A DNA stretch of 64,000 nucleotides from Herbinix sp. (lineage in GTDB: Bacteria; Bacillota; Clostridia; Lachnospirales; Lachnospiraceae), in assembly GCA_028691795.1 (NCBI GenBank), contig JAQUYQ010000001.1:1-64000 (forward strand), in the 5' to 3' direction. Below are positions 45,079 to 57,200 of the stretch, one piece after another. Below the pieces are notes generated by a model. It saw nothing but the letters and a program-made list of their open reading frames with translations, ran no database searches and had not been told where the DNA came from. Each line of letters begins with the position of its first letter. The stretch's first letter is position 1. The translations under genes and the position numbers were made by a program.

Positions 45079-45744
45079 ATGAAAACTAATTGGGAGTTTA
45101 TAGCTCTAATAAAAATCGTTGACTCGAAAGAGGAAATGGGGAATCTGATCGAGACCGTGAATTTGGTCAGCGAGAAGGTAGCCAACCCCGAGCCCGAAAT
45201 TACTCTTAGCGTTCTCAACGGCCCCGATAAGAGTACATTAAATCTTACAATAGTCTCGAGGGACTATGAAACCATGGTCTTAATAAAGAATCTCATGATA
45301 AAGAGATTTACCATCCTCAACCCTGATATCGATATGATGGTACAAGTTAGCTCTTGTATGATTTCTAACAACAAGCGGAAATGTAATGTTACTACCGCGC
45401 TCAAGAGTTATAAATCTGACAAAACCTATATCGATGAATTGGTTGTTGATGTCCTTGACCAAAAAGAACCCAGTTTCACAACATTGCTGTTCTTTTCAAT
45501 CAATACCCCCGACCCTGGGAAACCCTCAATCAATACAATTCCTGTTCTTGTCAAAGAATATCTGACTTCAGAAGATGTTGATGTTATCATTGATTCATTT
45601 TCATCTTATATTGAAGATATTGATGTAGATGAAATTGACAAGCATGGCATGATTGCGGCGGTTTTGGATGCAATTCCCTGTGATTGGGAATTTGTCGAAA
45701 CAAGATCTGTTGAGTATAGCGCCATCTATAAGATTGACATCTAA
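45079..45744 (+). CDS. Unrecognised protein, 221 residues
   Basis: ATG 45079 has GGAAAGGTTGATAAAT upstream; an earlier in-frame ATG at 45049 has no site. Alternating alpha/beta soluble protein with acidic C-terminal third. Its early codons are conspicuously rich in C and G (CCCGAGCCCGAAATT), as in the genes at 1-540 and 3138, hinting at high expression. No family recognised. Confidence 0.7.
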   Translation: MKTNWEFIALIKIVDSKEEMGNLIETVNLVSEKVANPEPEITLSVLNGPDKSTLNLTIVSRDYETMVLIKNLMIKRFTILNPDIDMMVQVSSCMISNNKRKCNVTTALKSYKSDKTYIDELVVDVLDQKEPSFTTLLFFSINTPDPGKPSINTIPVLVKEYLTSEDVDVIIDSFSSYIEDIDVDEIDKHGMIAAVLDAIPCDWEFVETRSVEYSAIYKIDI

Positions 45745-45750
45745 ACACAA

Positions 45751-45795
45751 AATAATACAGAGATAGTGTAATAACTATCTCTGTATTATTTTTTA
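45751..45795. terminator. Bidirectional terminator between convergent genes
   Basis: Perfect 17-bp arms (45751-45767 with 45774-45790), loop GTAATA, T-rich on both exits. It separates the plus-strand gene from the minus block that ends at 45793. Confidence 0.9.
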
Positions 45796-46227
45796 TATTA
45801 TCCCAGATTCTTTTTTATTTTTTGTTATTGATACATCTTCCAGTATCAATATTTCATTAATAACTCCGAGAATCTCTTTGTTGTAAATTTTGATTTTTGA
45901 TTTAGTAAATTGAGTTATATCGGTCATCTTGTTTAATCTCAATAGGAGAGCCCAAAGTTCTGTTGTTTTATACAAATCCAAACTTAAACGTTTTGGTTGC
46001 ATATAATACTTAACAAACTCTGCCTCGGTATATTCCATATCCTCAACATATTCTGCAAGCAGACTATCATATCTACCGATTATATTAGTGGTGTTATAAA
46101 TTATCTTATTTCCACTATCATCGGTAAAAGCCCCTTTATATGCCAATGAAGATAAAGATATATCCAGATTTTTACCAAAGTCTACACAATCTCCTATAGT
46201 ACTACATTCCGATAACGTTTTTGCCAT
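45793..46227 (-). CDS. Small structural-type protein, 144 residues (possible baseplate wedge)
   Basis: ATG 46227 follows AGGAAGGTGAATATCG. The segment KRLSLDLYKTTELWALLLRLN resembles a pattern I recall in phage baseplate-wedge proteins of the gp53 type (a leaf of Leu/Tyr/Thr/Leu helix), but the resemblance is weak. It is the last gene of the right-hand minus block, 18 nt after the next small gene. Position next to fibre genes is consistent with a baseplate component. Confidence 0.55.
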   Translation of the reverse strand: MAKTLSECSTIGDCVDFGKNLDISLSSLAYKGAFTDDSGNKIIYNTTNIIGRYDSLLAEYVEDMEYTEAEFVKYYMQPKRLSLDLYKTTELWALLLRLNKMTDITQFTKSKIKIYNKEILGVINEILILEDVSITKNKKESGII

Positions 46228-46245
46228 CGATATTCACCTTCCTCT

Positions 46246-46617
46246 TTATAATACGTTTGTTATATATATATTACGAATGTTGTTGTTGAGTATGCGGCAA
46301 TTCACCCTAGTCATATAACCAGTACCACCGTCTGTACCACCCCTGTTATATGTATCAGAGTTTCTGTTTACGTTGATCGTTAGATAGTTTTGCGTGTTTA
46401 TAACCATACCTCCAACTGGCATATTAGAGATATCATTGCAAAATATCTTTGGATTATACATCTTAGGAGTAACTAATGGAGGAGCAACAGGAATCAAGGG
46501 CATTAACTTTGGTATATTGACTTTAAAAGAAGAAGCATTATATGATGCATATGCTAGATTATACCCATATTCGGTTGCTTCTATATTAAACGTTTTAATT
46601 GCATTAATATCTGTCAT
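46246..46617 (-). CDS. Unrecognised small protein, 123 residues, possibly structural
   Basis: ATG 46617 follows TATAGGAGGTATTATTT. N-terminal mixed region, a proline-rich stretch (KLMPLIPVAPPLVTP), then a Gly/Asn-rich beta segment (NRGGTDGGTGYMTRVN) near the C-terminus. No family recognised. It is separated from the 2497-residue kelch gene by a terminator, so it probably has its own promoter. Confidence 0.63.
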   Translation of the reverse strand: MTDINAIKTFNIEATEYGYNLAYASYNASSFKVNIPKLMPLIPVAPPLVTPKMYNPKIFCNDISNMPVGGMVINTQNYLTINVNRNSDTYNRGGTDGGTGYMTRVNCRILNNNIRNIYITNVL

Positions 46618-46658
46618 AAATAATACCTCCTATAAAAGTATTTTAATATAATGTGGAT

Positions 46659-46703
46659 AATATAGAAGACTATAGCTTTTTAATTGCTATAGTCTTCTAT
46701 ATT
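46659..46703 (-). terminator. Terminator after the 2497-residue kelch gene
   Basis: Perfect 18-bp arms (46659-46676 with 46686-46703) and a short A/T loop, 8 nt after the minus-strand stop at 46711. Confidence 0.9.
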
Positions 46704-46710
46704 TATATTT

Positions 46711-49700
46711 TTACCTAGACCAATTAGTCCAACTACCAAGTTTACCAATTGGAGAATCTTTTGTTTTACTTCTCATATGGGATTTGTTATCAGGAACTGA
46801 ATATCCAATATCCAACATGAGCTTAGTGTTATCTCTCTCTATATGAGATACCTCATTATCCCGATAAAGATATAGTCTATCTTCATCGGTTAATTGAATA
46901 CCACCATATGAATATCTGTTTTCGGTTGTCAATATACGATAATCTTCATCGTATATGATATAAGATCTATCTGATTTAGATATAAATCCTTCATTGAATT
47001 TATATAGTTTTGATTTATAAGAAATATTTTGAATTATTTTACTATTACAATAATGAATATTATTCTTTCTATAAAGGATATTTCCTAAGTAGTCCATAGT
47101 GGCACAGAAAGTACCATCATCATAGTCTACTTCGGCCATGTAGAATTTTTCATAAACTATCTTATAGTCATTATTTATATCATATTTCATAATATAAAGA
47201 TTGAAATTGGTATATACTAAGACGTATAAATAGAGATTTCCATCTTCTTTGAAAATGAAAGTTTTATAACATGTATCATCAAAAATCTCATATATTTCTG
47301 TTGATTTGAAGAAATCGGTATCTGTCATTCTACCACCAATAAGAAATGCCTTATTCCCGATATTGAATCCCGAATGATAACCTCGACCGTTTTTAATTGG
47401 TGTGATCGAATTAAATGTTTCATATTTTCCATCGAATACATCGACAGTGTCCCAATATGTTGCCCCCCCAAAACCACCAATCAAGTAAATCCTCGAATTA
47501 AATAAAATGGGGAGCCTTTGAGCTTTCTTTCTCAATTCCCCAGTATAATGAATTTTTTTAAAGATTAAATTATATGATTCAACTTCAATTTCATATATAC
47601 CAGCCTCATTATTGGATGAATTGTCAAATGTTATCATATAGATTTTTTCATCAATCTCATAAATAAAAGATGAGACAGGGACAGTATTTGGCATAGTGGC
47701 ACTCACAGAGTGAACCGTGTTTGTTGATATATTATATCGCTTTATTGGGTTTGAGCGCGTTGTACCAATTCCTAATATATAAATATCATCACCATATCTA
47801 AAACAACCCGATGAATAGAATCCACCAAGAGTAATCGTTGTACTAATTACAGAGGGAACGAGACCAGACTGGTTGCAATTATAAACGGGCATTGTTGTAA
47901 CAACCCCCGATGAGTTTCTTCCACCCAATACATAAATTGAATCATCAATCTGTATAGTATTGGCCTCTGAATTTATCGATGTATTTCCGGTAATTGTTTT
48001 CTCGGTTTTATTAATAGGATCATATTCAATAATAGATGGAGTGTATGTGCTATCGATTGATCCACCAAATATATACAATTTATTTTTATAAAAATAATAG
48101 GGATTCCAGTATAAAGTCGATTTATGATTATTAATTATTGATTTAAAATCACGTATTCTGATCTCGTTGGTATTATATCCGCCTATAAAATGTAATTGAT
48201 CTTTAAATATAATGGTCGGTCCACCTTGATATATTGTTATATCATCAATGGCGTCATATAATGTATCAGTTTTTATATCATAATATACAATGCCTCTTTT
48301 ATTATTGTCTCTTGAGCCTATAAAATAAAGCTTATTTCGATATTGAACCGGTTTACTGTGTATAAAATACTCACTCTTTGATTTCAATACCCAATTCCCC
48401 GTTACCGCATTATATATATCCGGTTTAAATAAGAATTTTTCATCTTCTTCGGAGCCATTAAAAACATAGATAATGCCTCTATAAATAGATGTATATAATA
48501 TATAAGGAGCGTCGTTATGAATTTTAGTAGCAGTTCCCCATATACCGGTACTTATAGTATATATTTGCATATAAAGACCAGCGTTATTATAAAACAAGTA
48601 TATTTTACCATTAAATAATTCAGCCGATGTAATACGGGTATAACTTCCTGAAGGAGAATTTCCATCGGAAATGGTATTTGTTGTTATATTAAAGATCTTC
48701 AATATATCCTCTTGACAAATATAAATATTATTATTATATAAAAATAATATCGGTTTATATATATCAAGTGACACATTTATAGTTGTCCATGTATTAGTCG
48801 GTATATTATATTTCTCTATTTTGGTGGGTCCTCCTATACCTCCAATTACATATATATTATCTCCGCATAAAATAGCATCATGGCCTGATCGTGAATACTC
48901 CATACTAGCACCATCAGTTATTTCACCGGTTATTAAATTATAAATTTCCATAGTATCGGTGGAACCACCAATTATATATGCTTTATTATTATACTCTGTG
49001 ACAGTACAAGACGTCCTCGTATATTTCATGTATTTAGTAAACTCATCCTTATCCATAAGATTGGAATTTAGAAGTCTACTCTTAAACTGTGTGTTACTTG
49101 TATCAGTTGCCTGAATCAATTTGACAAAGGTTTGATCATTTTCTTTAACAACCGAGACACTATTAAATGAATCATTTATGAAGAAAGAATTCTTCAACGA
49201 TGTGTCTGTATATTTGATATCCATTGAACGTAAATCTAAAAGATTGGCTGAATCTTCATATTCGTTTAGATTTACTTTATAAATTGAATAAAGAGGGTAT
49301 GGGTTAATACCGCCTACTAAATAAGCTTTATCTCTGAATAAAATAGCGTTAAATGAATAGCTAACCCGATAATTTAACTCTTTTTTAACTACTTCATAAG
49401 TATTTATATCAAAAGTTTCATAAGAGGTGTATAAGTTGCTACCATTTTGTCCACCAAATACATATATTTTATCATTAAATAATACCGATTCACACTGCCA
49501 TCTAATATCATTAAAATTACCAACACTTGTGACAGTATTTGTTGTCAATGAATATACTTCAATGGATTTGAGGCTGATATTAGTCCTACCATTGAATATA
49601 TAAATTTTGTCCTTATATAAAATTGAATTATGATAAGATCTGGCAAAATTTATATTTGGTCCATTTGATATAGTGTCATCTGACGTATTATAAATTTCGA

Positions 49701-52700
49701 TCGATTTAAAGTGATCATCGGGCGATGCTGTAGCTTTACAGCCACCAATTATATAAATTTTATCACCATATACATGCGATGTGTGTCTATATCTAGGCAC
49801 TGTTAATGATTTAATTGTGTTGATAGTGTTATTCGCTATATCAAATATTTCTATAGGAGCTATTGGCGTACCTTGAGTGTTACCAGTGTTGCCACCAATG
49901 ATATAAATTTTACCATTAACTAACTCCGATGTATGATGGGTTCTATAAGATGTAGCTAATGTTGGTCCGTCACTCCATGTATCAGATTTAATATCATACA
50001 CCTCTATCTTATTATTAGCATTTCCACCAATTATATAAATCTTATCATTATATAAAGTAGCCGTATGATAGAAATGGGTATATAACGGTTTAGATTTTTT
50101 TCTTATGGTATTAGATTTTAAATCATACTCATATAGATTACGACTTAAAGACCCATCTTCATAACCTGTTACTATATATAATTTTTCATTATATAAAGTA
50201 GTTGTATGATGATATACTTTGCCCAGTAATAATGATAAATAGTTGTAGTCTTTTATTTTAATTTTCTTTATCCGATTAATTTGTGTCATTATATTGGTTT
50301 CATATGTATTATTAACATCATGGCCGCAAAGCATATAAATATAGTCTCCAACCACGACCGATTTATTTCTTCGCATCCCAATATCGAGTTCACAATATAC
50401 ACTTACCGTGTTATTGGTTATATCATAAATTTCAATGAGGGATTCGTCGGAGTTGATATTTCCCCCCATTATATAAATTTTATCATCAATTAATTGGGTT
50501 GTTTGATTTGTGGCTCTTGGAAATTGCATAGAAGCCATTGATGACCAGGTGTTTGTTTCTATATTATATTTAATTATTGTTGGACTTCCAGTAACACCAC
50601 CAATGCAGTATATATCCCCACCGTATAAATGACACGATTGTCTATATCGAGCAATTGGTAAATTAGCACCCAATGTCCAGGTATCTGTAGCTATATCATA
50701 TATTTCAAGGCGAGATGAATATCCTCCCCCTATTAGATAAATTTTCATATTATATAATATAGCACTTCCTTCATCGTGTTTATATGTTGATTCAGAACCA
50801 TATGTCCAAGTATCTGTGGATATGTCATATATTTTTACTGAATTATAATACATACTACTTGATTGGCCGCTCATCATATAAATTTTATCATTATATAATA
50901 CACTACAAGCCCCATGTCTATTATCAGAGCTCGCCGAACTCATCGACTTTGTTTCGGTTTCGCAATCAAATATTTGTATGGAAACGTTGTTTCCGCATAC
51001 ATATATTTTGTTATTATAAAATATATGGCTTACCGTGCTACCAAAACCTCCACCAGTATTTATACTTTTTAGTGTATTTGTTTTAGTATCGTATCGTTCA
51101 ACATAATTAACAGATGGGGGTCCGCTTATCCCGTTATTACCCCCTAAGATATAAATATAATCCCCATATTTTTCGACGATTCCGTTAAATCTCGGAAACG
51201 CAAGCGATGGTCCATATGTAATAGGGGAAGGCTCATATCCATCGATTTCGTATTTATTAAAATCAACGTTTTTAACACCTTCAACAACACGCCCATTCTC
51301 GGGTCTATATAAAACAAGATTATCTTCAACGTCATCAATTTCATATCCTTTTATTTTAAATGGATTTTGAAATTCCTCGGTTGGGTGTTTACTAATCTGC
51401 ATATAGTTATCAGCGTTGAAGATATGATTTATATTAGTTTTTATATCGTAGTATAAACAAAATTGTTTAAATTTTTTGGTATATTCATTGCCTGGGGCAT
51501 TTCCAATCGTAAAGTCTTCGAGTGGGTTTTTAATGAGACCATACACGGTTGAATTTGATTGAGTTAACAATCCTCCTACATCTTCTGCTTTAACGCTGAT
51601 ATCGTCTAAAGAATTAAGTCTAAGAAGATATTTATTATCTAAGATTAAAATAATTTCATCATCATTTTTAGTTTTAATCCACCTGAGATAGTTTAAATCC
51701 CCAATGGGAATTTCGTTATACTCGATATTTATAGTACCGGTTTTTTCACCATAATAATATAGAGTATTTTTATCAGATGATTTGATTATAAAAATATAAA
51801 ATCGACCATCAATAAATCCTATTGTTATAGCGCTATTTACAGATGGAGGAATTCCCATCCCGATTCCTTTTTCTTCACCTGATAATAGGTCATATTGTTT
51901 TAGTATTCCATTGGTATTACCAGTCTCTACATTAAACCAGTACAGACAATTATTATAGATTAATAAATTATCTACATTGCCGGACGCAGTATATATATCA
52001 TCTAATATTTTAATCATTTGGAAGTTTTCATATTTATATAGAGATAACGCCGGACTATCTCGTTGTACGAGGGCGTATATATTTTTGGTCTTATCTCCAT
52101 CGGAATACATATCACCCGAATCTTCAATCATTGATATTATACGAGATTTTTCACCTGATGGAGTATTGGTCTTTTTAACTGAGATGAGACTCATATTGCG
52201 AAGTTTATTTTTAAGCTCATAAGCAAAAAAATTCTCTCCATCAGATCCTTGAGCGCCCATTGCATATGTTACATCAGATTCATCTTTACTATACATAACT
52301 CCAGTCGAGAGATTTAATCTATATGTATTTCCATAATCCATCATTACGAAAGCTTCTGGTAAAAATAGTTTCTTAACATGTGCTAAACGAGAATAATTAT
52401 TCCCACTTTTAAAATAATTGACCTCTTTTATAAGAGTTGGATGGTTTAAAAAACAAACAACGGCATTAATATCTTGGGAGGATATATAACATTCACACAA
52501 AAGAGCTTTATATCCAGCATAATCGTCGGTATACCATGCAGGATATGTCGACGATTTCGTTATATGCCATGCTTTATTATCGGTGGAAAATACATATCCA
52601 TTAAAAACCGTTTGCATTTTATTATTAACAATATTTTTCCCGTCATAAATGAGCCAATCGACACCAGTAAGAGAAATCGAATTATCTCTAATATCGGAAG

Positions 52701-54204
52701 GATCTCTAACCATATCAGATTCAGCCTTAAGCGCTCTTAATGGATTAGTATATACATCAGACCAGATATTTATCTTTCCATCATTGGTATTGGATAATGC
52801 TAAACCATCAACCAGTAAAGTATTTATACCACTCTTTAGAGTAGAAATATATTTACTATCAGCTAATACTTTGAGCTTGGTGTTTATTGTAAAGGTATCT
52901 CCATATACTTTAAAGTTAGACCCGCTAAATGTTAACGATGGATTCATTTTATCTTTAGAATCAAATAATATCCCATCAATATTTCCCTTGGAAAATATAG
53001 TCACGAAATCATCTTCTCTGATAGTGACTATTGGGGCCATCATAATCATATCAAATGAGCAAATATCTTCGACATTTCCTTCATTATTTGAAAATAATAT
53101 CGCTTTATTTTTAGACTCATATGTTATACAATAGACATTTTTATCGTCAACGCCAACTATATTATATATTTGACGATTAGCTGTTTCAAGCAACGGTCTT
53201 TTATCTATAATTTTTCCGTTTATATTAACAACACTCATATACTTTTCATTGTAATGAATTAAATAGGCTTTATCTCCATATACAAATACTTCATCTATTT
53301 TATCTATACAATAATACGTTGTATCGATTCTTTCATAGTCGAATGTGGCAAGTATATAATTCTTTGGGTCTTTTCCAATCCCGATAAATCCTTTACCGAA
53401 TGGGATTAAAGAATTATTTTCTTTTAATTCGACTTTATTCTCAAATTCAATTGTCTCATAGAAGAATTTATTAGGTTGATATCGATTAGATTGATAATCG
53501 ATCAATTGAATTAAATCAAGGGTATCAAGTTTCAATTGATAATTAAACGCATAACCGTTTGTAAATGTAGAGAGATTCATTATATATAAAGAATTATCTT
53601 CTTTTCGATATACAAGCCCACAACGACCTGAAGCGTGGAAAAATTCATATTCCAAGACTTTCTTATCAAGTGTGAGCAAATTTACTATATATATCTTATT
53701 CAAACAGAGAGCAAAGAGAGTAGTACCATCCACTAAAGTCTTAGCATTAAATAAGTTGATGCCGAGATCGATATCTTGTAGTCTGGTTCCGAACTCTCTT
53801 TCGACCCTTTTAATTGTACCGACACCATCATGGACTATTATACCCACATATTCATCGGTTACATACATATCACGCTCAAAAAAAGAAGGAATAAATATTC
53901 CACCTAATATAGCGTTTATTTCCTCTCTAAGAGGACTATTACGATTCTCTTTATGCTCAATATAGGCTTCCCGTGTTGGGAAGCCTATTTCTTGTGCATT
54001 TTCTGTTTTATATGTTAAATTTCCCTCTAAGGAAATATCATTAATAAATCCTGGATTTAATATATTAATCAATCCACTAAAGGTTTGATGTTCATTTTGA
54101 ATTGAAGTGTTGAATCTGTTCTTAAACAGATTATTCATAGCATTGGTAGTAACTTTACCGGTTACTGTTAAATGCTTTGTGGTCATAGTATTTAACTTAG
54201 CCAT
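46711..54204 (-). CDS. Giant kelch tail-fibre-like protein, 2497 residues (largest in window)
   Basis: ATG 54204 follows AAAGGAGGAAATTGAA. The N-terminus contains GFPTREAYIEHKEN (near residue 75), a motif shared with the neighbouring 1096-residue protein. The next about 900 residues have propeller-like strands without the GG pair. Then come about 27 kelch blades in three blocks (IYILGGNNG, IYLIGGGYS, IYCIGGVTG; IYIIGGNAN, IYIIGGNTG, IYVFGGQNG; AYIIGGSTD, IYVIGGIGG, LYIFGGSID, IYLIGGFGG). The C-terminus ends KLGSWTNWSR. It should fold into several tandem propellers, presumably on a long fibre; receptor identity is unknown. Confidence 0.83.
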   Translation of the reverse strand: MAKLNTMTTKHLTVTGKVTTNAMNNLFKNRFNTSIQNEHQTFSGLINILNPGFINDISLEGNLTYKTENAQEIGFPTREAYIEHKENRNSPLREEINAILGGIFIPSFFERDMYVTDEYVGIIVHDGVGTIKRVEREFGTRLQDIDLGINLFNAKTLVDGTTLFALCLNKIYIVNLLTLDKKVLEYEFFHASGRCGLVYRKEDNSLYIMNLSTFTNGYAFNYQLKLDTLDLIQLIDYQSNRYQPNKFFYETIEFENKVELKENNSLIPFGKGFIGIGKDPKNYILATFDYERIDTTYYCIDKIDEVFVYGDKAYLIHYNEKYMSVVNINGKIIDKRPLLETANRQIYNIVGVDDKNVYCITYESKNKAILFSNNEGNVEDICSFDMIMMAPIVTIREDDFVTIFSKGNIDGILFDSKDKMNPSLTFSGSNFKVYGDTFTINTKLKVLADSKYISTLKSGINTLLVDGLALSNTNDGKINIWSDVYTNPLRALKAESDMVRDPSDIRDNSISLTGVDWLIYDGKNIVNNKMQTVFNGYVFSTDNKAWHITKSSTYPAWYTDDYAGYKALLCECYISSQDINAVVCFLNHPTLIKEVNYFKSGNNYSRLAHVKKLFLPEAFVMMDYGNTYRLNLSTGVMYSKDESDVTYAMGAQGSDGENFFAYELKNKLRNMSLISVKKTNTPSGEKSRIISMIEDSGDMYSDGDKTKNIYALVQRDSPALSLYKYENFQMIKILDDIYTASGNVDNLLIYNNCLYWFNVETGNTNGILKQYDLLSGEEKGIGMGIPPSVNSAITIGFIDGRFYIFIIKSSDKNTLYYYGEKTGTINIEYNEIPIGDLNYLRWIKTKNDDEIILILDNKYLLRLNSLDDISVKAEDVGGLLTQSNSTVYGLIKNPLEDFTIGNAPGNEYTKKFKQFCLYYDIKTNINHIFNADNYMQISKHPTEEFQNPFKIKGYEIDDVEDNLVLYRPENGRVVEGVKNVDFNKYEIDGYEPSPITYGPSLAFPRFNGIVEKYGDYIYILGGNNGISGPPSVNYVERYDTKTNTLKSINTGGGFGSTVSHIFYNNKIYVCGNNVSIQIFDCETETKSMSSASSDNRHGACSVLYNDKIYMMSGQSSSMYYNSVKIYDISTDTWTYGSESTYKHDEGSAILYNMKIYLIGGGYSSRLEIYDIATDTWTLGANLPIARYRQSCHLYGGDIYCIGGVTGSPTIIKYNIETNTWSSMASMQFPRATNQTTQLIDDKIYIMGGNINSDESLIEIYDITNNTVSVYCELDIGMRRNKSVVVGDYIYMLCGHDVNNTYETNIMTQINRIKKIKIKDYNYLSLLLGKVYHHTTTLYNEKLYIVTGYEDGSLSRNLYEYDLKSNTIRKKSKPLYTHFYHTATLYNDKIYIIGGNANNKIEVYDIKSDTWSDGPTLATSYRTHHTSELVNGKIYIIGGNTGNTQGTPIAPIEIFDIANNTINTIKSLTVPRYRHTSHVYGDKIYIIGGCKATASPDDHFKSIEIYNTSDDTISNGPNINFARSYHNSILYKDKIYIFNGRTNISLKSIEVYSLTTNTVTSVGNFNDIRWQCESVLFNDKIYVFGGQNGSNLYTSYETFDINTYEVVKKELNYRVSYSFNAILFRDKAYLVGGINPYPLYSIYKVNLNEYEDSANLLDLRSMDIKYTDTSLKNSFFINDSFNSVSVVKENDQTFVKLIQATDTSNTQFKSRLLNSNLMDKDEFTKYMKYTRTSCTVTEYNNKAYIIGGSTDTMEIYNLITGEITDGASMEYSRSGHDAILCGDNIYVIGGIGGPTKIEKYNIPTNTWTTINVSLDIYKPILFLYNNNIYICQEDILKIFNITTNTISDGNSPSGSYTRITSAELFNGKIYLFYNNAGLYMQIYTISTGIWGTATKIHNDAPYILYTSIYRGIIYVFNGSEEDEKFLFKPDIYNAVTGNWVLKSKSEYFIHSKPVQYRNKLYFIGSRDNNKRGIVYYDIKTDTLYDAIDDITIYQGGPTIIFKDQLHFIGGYNTNEIRIRDFKSIINNHKSTLYWNPYYFYKNKLYIFGGSIDSTYTPSIIEYDPINKTEKTITGNTSINSEANTIQIDDSIYVLGGRNSSGVVTTMPVYNCNQSGLVPSVISTTITLGGFYSSGCFRYGDDIYILGIGTTRSNPIKRYNISTNTVHSVSATMPNTVPVSSFIYEIDEKIYMITFDNSSNNEAGIYEIEVESYNLIFKKIHYTGELRKKAQRLPILFNSRIYLIGGFGGATYWDTVDVFDGKYETFNSITPIKNGRGYHSGFNIGNKAFLIGGRMTDTDFFKSTEIYEIFDDTCYKTFIFKEDGNLYLYVLVYTNFNLYIMKYDINNDYKIVYEKFYMAEVDYDDGTFCATMDYLGNILYRKNNIHYCNSKIIQNISYKSKLYKFNEGFISKSDRSYIIYDEDYRILTTENRYSYGGIQLTDEDRLYLYRDNEVSHIERDNTKLMLDIGYSVPDNKSHMRSKTKDSPIGKLGSWTNWSR

Positions 54205-54221
54205 TTCAATTTCCTCCTTTA

Positions 54222-57200
54222 TTAGTTACTTTCAATAACCTTTTTCCATTCAGAAAAAAGAAGTTTCTTTTTTATATTATCATATTCTTTTTTTCTCATA
54301 TATACTCCATTAGAAGTATACGCTCTCTCTATAACAATAGACTCTTTCATGAGTTCTATTTCACTAATCGGCACACTTAGATCTATAGTTGAAACAGATT
54401 CCGGTATAGTGAATGTTTCCATTGTATCCGTTTGAGTTGTAGTATTGTTTAAACGCCCACCATAAATATAGAATTTATCTTTATATATAGAAGCACTAAA
54501 TGCATTTCTTGAGTCTTTTAATTCTCCAACAGAATAAGCTTCTCTTGTTAAGAAATTATAACCCACGATCTTATTATTGATACTATTTGTTGTGAAATTT
54601 CTGGCGATACCCGAAATATTATAACCAACTCTATCTGGACATAATGAAGAAACCGCATATCCTCTAAGCGTTTCGGGTTTATCTGTTTCTATAAACCAAG
54701 TATTACTGTTAATATCGTACACCACTATATCATTTAAAGATAATCCTGCTGTGTTTGAGTGAATAAATCCTCCCATTATATATATCTTATCATCGATTAA
54801 AACTGCATTTGATCCTGTAACACCGATAGGCATTCTCTGACCAATTGTGGTTTTCTCAGTCTCGACATCAAATATAGTAATATTATCATTACACGCATAA
54901 CTCGAATTGGTCATGTTTCCATTTTCACCAATCCAACCACCAATCAAATAATATTTTCCTTTATGAAACACAGTAGATGACCAGTTATGGTTATAAAAAA
55001 TATCAGCTTTGAATTTTTTCCATTCTTTAGTTATAAGATTAAATCTTAATCCAAATCCCCGAAATAATAATCTATTAATATCAATTTCTCTGTATTGAGA
55101 CCCGACTATATATATATTATCATTATATATATGAGAAGCTGTTCTATTATCAATATACATCTTATACGGAGTATCAATAGATTCAATAAATCTATTAGTT
55201 TTGATATCATAAACCATTATAGAATTCACGACCTTTGATGATTCGTTTTCTCCGCCAATAATATACATTTTATCGTCATATATTACGCTATCAAGATATC
55301 TTAATTTATCTGGACCGCTTATTGGAATAGTATTGGTTATTGATCCTTTTTTTATATCATAGATTTCAAATCTCATCGGACTTGAATAGGTTAAATCATT
55401 GATGAGATTATTTCCGAAGAAAATGAAAGCATAGCCATTACTATATACGACACCACTGTAAGATCGTTTATTTAACATCGGAGTACATTCCTGAAATTCG
55501 TTTCGAGTTATATTATAAACGTGGACATCGGCCACAGTCATAGTATCACCACTACCACCAAAAATATATATATTATCATCAACAATTATTGATCGACATC
55601 CTTTTTTCTGCTTAGGAAGTGTTGCTCCAGTAGTCCATGTGTTACCCGCAATATCATAAATATGAACAGTTGACGTATATTTAACTGACGAGAATGTATT
55701 GTATTGAACTCCGTATAATATATACAATTTACCATTATATAATTCCATAGCACCTTCTGCAAAACCGTCGGGAGTTGTTATTGTGGTCCATGTATTGGAT
55801 GATATGGTGTAGACAAATATGCTTTTTACTGTGGGGGATCGTGCTGATGTTCCAGTTCGACCGCCAACTACATATATTTTACCATTATAAACACACCCAG
55901 TTCCGTAAGCTGTAGCGCTTGTGGTAGATGCCACCGTTGACCACGATTTTGTGATTGTGTTATATTTATATACACCATTGTTGCTGACTCCGCCTATTAA
56001 ATATAAATCGTTTCCATAACTAACAGATACATGCGATACCAATGAGACTGGTAAAGGGATTGATTCCATTTCGTGGTTTTTTATATCATAAACAAACATA
56101 AGTGATGTTGCGCTGCTTGAACTGTACGTTCCTCCACCACTTATATATACTTTATCGTTAATTATATTACAACCAAAATTCCTTCTATATACGAAGATAT
56201 ATGGTAATGGAGCAATCTTTTCATTTGTATCAATATTATAACTCTCCATCCCAGTATATACTAGATCTGTGCTTGTAGATTCTGGTCTATTGGTTCCACC
56301 AAAACTATATATAGTGGAATCAGCAAGAATGGTTGAGCTGTTATTATATCCTAATTTTACATCGGGAAATGACCATGTGTTAGTCTCTATGTCATAAATT
56401 TCTATTGGGAAGTTGGATTCATTAGAATAATTAACCCCACCAATTATATATATTTTTTTATCCTTTAACACAGATCGATGTTTCAATCTTTTAATATTTC
56501 CAGGGGCTCCATATGTCCAAGTGTTTGTTGCTATATCATAAATTTCCATTGTATTTATAGCAGCAGATCCATCGCTTCCACCATAACAATATATTTTACC
56601 ATTATAAAGATCAGCACTAAATCGATTTCGTCCAGTTTTGATTGACGCTCCGGCTGTAATTTCATACGTATTAAGATCAAAAATTTCTACCGTGCTACCA
56701 TTACCAGATATTATATAAGCTTTGGATTCATATTGTATTGTCTGATGATATGCTCTACCTAAAACTAAGTTTCCCACAATTGTCAAAGTATTGGTTAGAA
56801 TATCATACATTTCAATTTCAACTACTGATAATGAATATCCACCAATGATAAATAATTTATCATCGTATATAGTCAAAGTTGCTTTATATCTTCTTGTTAT
56901 AGAGCTTTGAGGTCCAACGAACCATGAATCGGTTTTAATATCATAAATTAAAATGTGATTATCAAGATATTCACAACATGAAATTATTTTATCTTTATAT
57001 ACTATAATACTACCCCATTCTCTTTCAAATGGTAAATCAGCACCTCTAGACCATGTGCGATTTTCAATATTATAAATATATAAACTACGATAACGAATTC
57101 CGTTATTATCATAATCTAGATTTTCTCCGACTATATAAATATTACCATCATAGTAAACCATTCTAGGATCATGGTTATATGTTTGTATCATTGGGAGTGT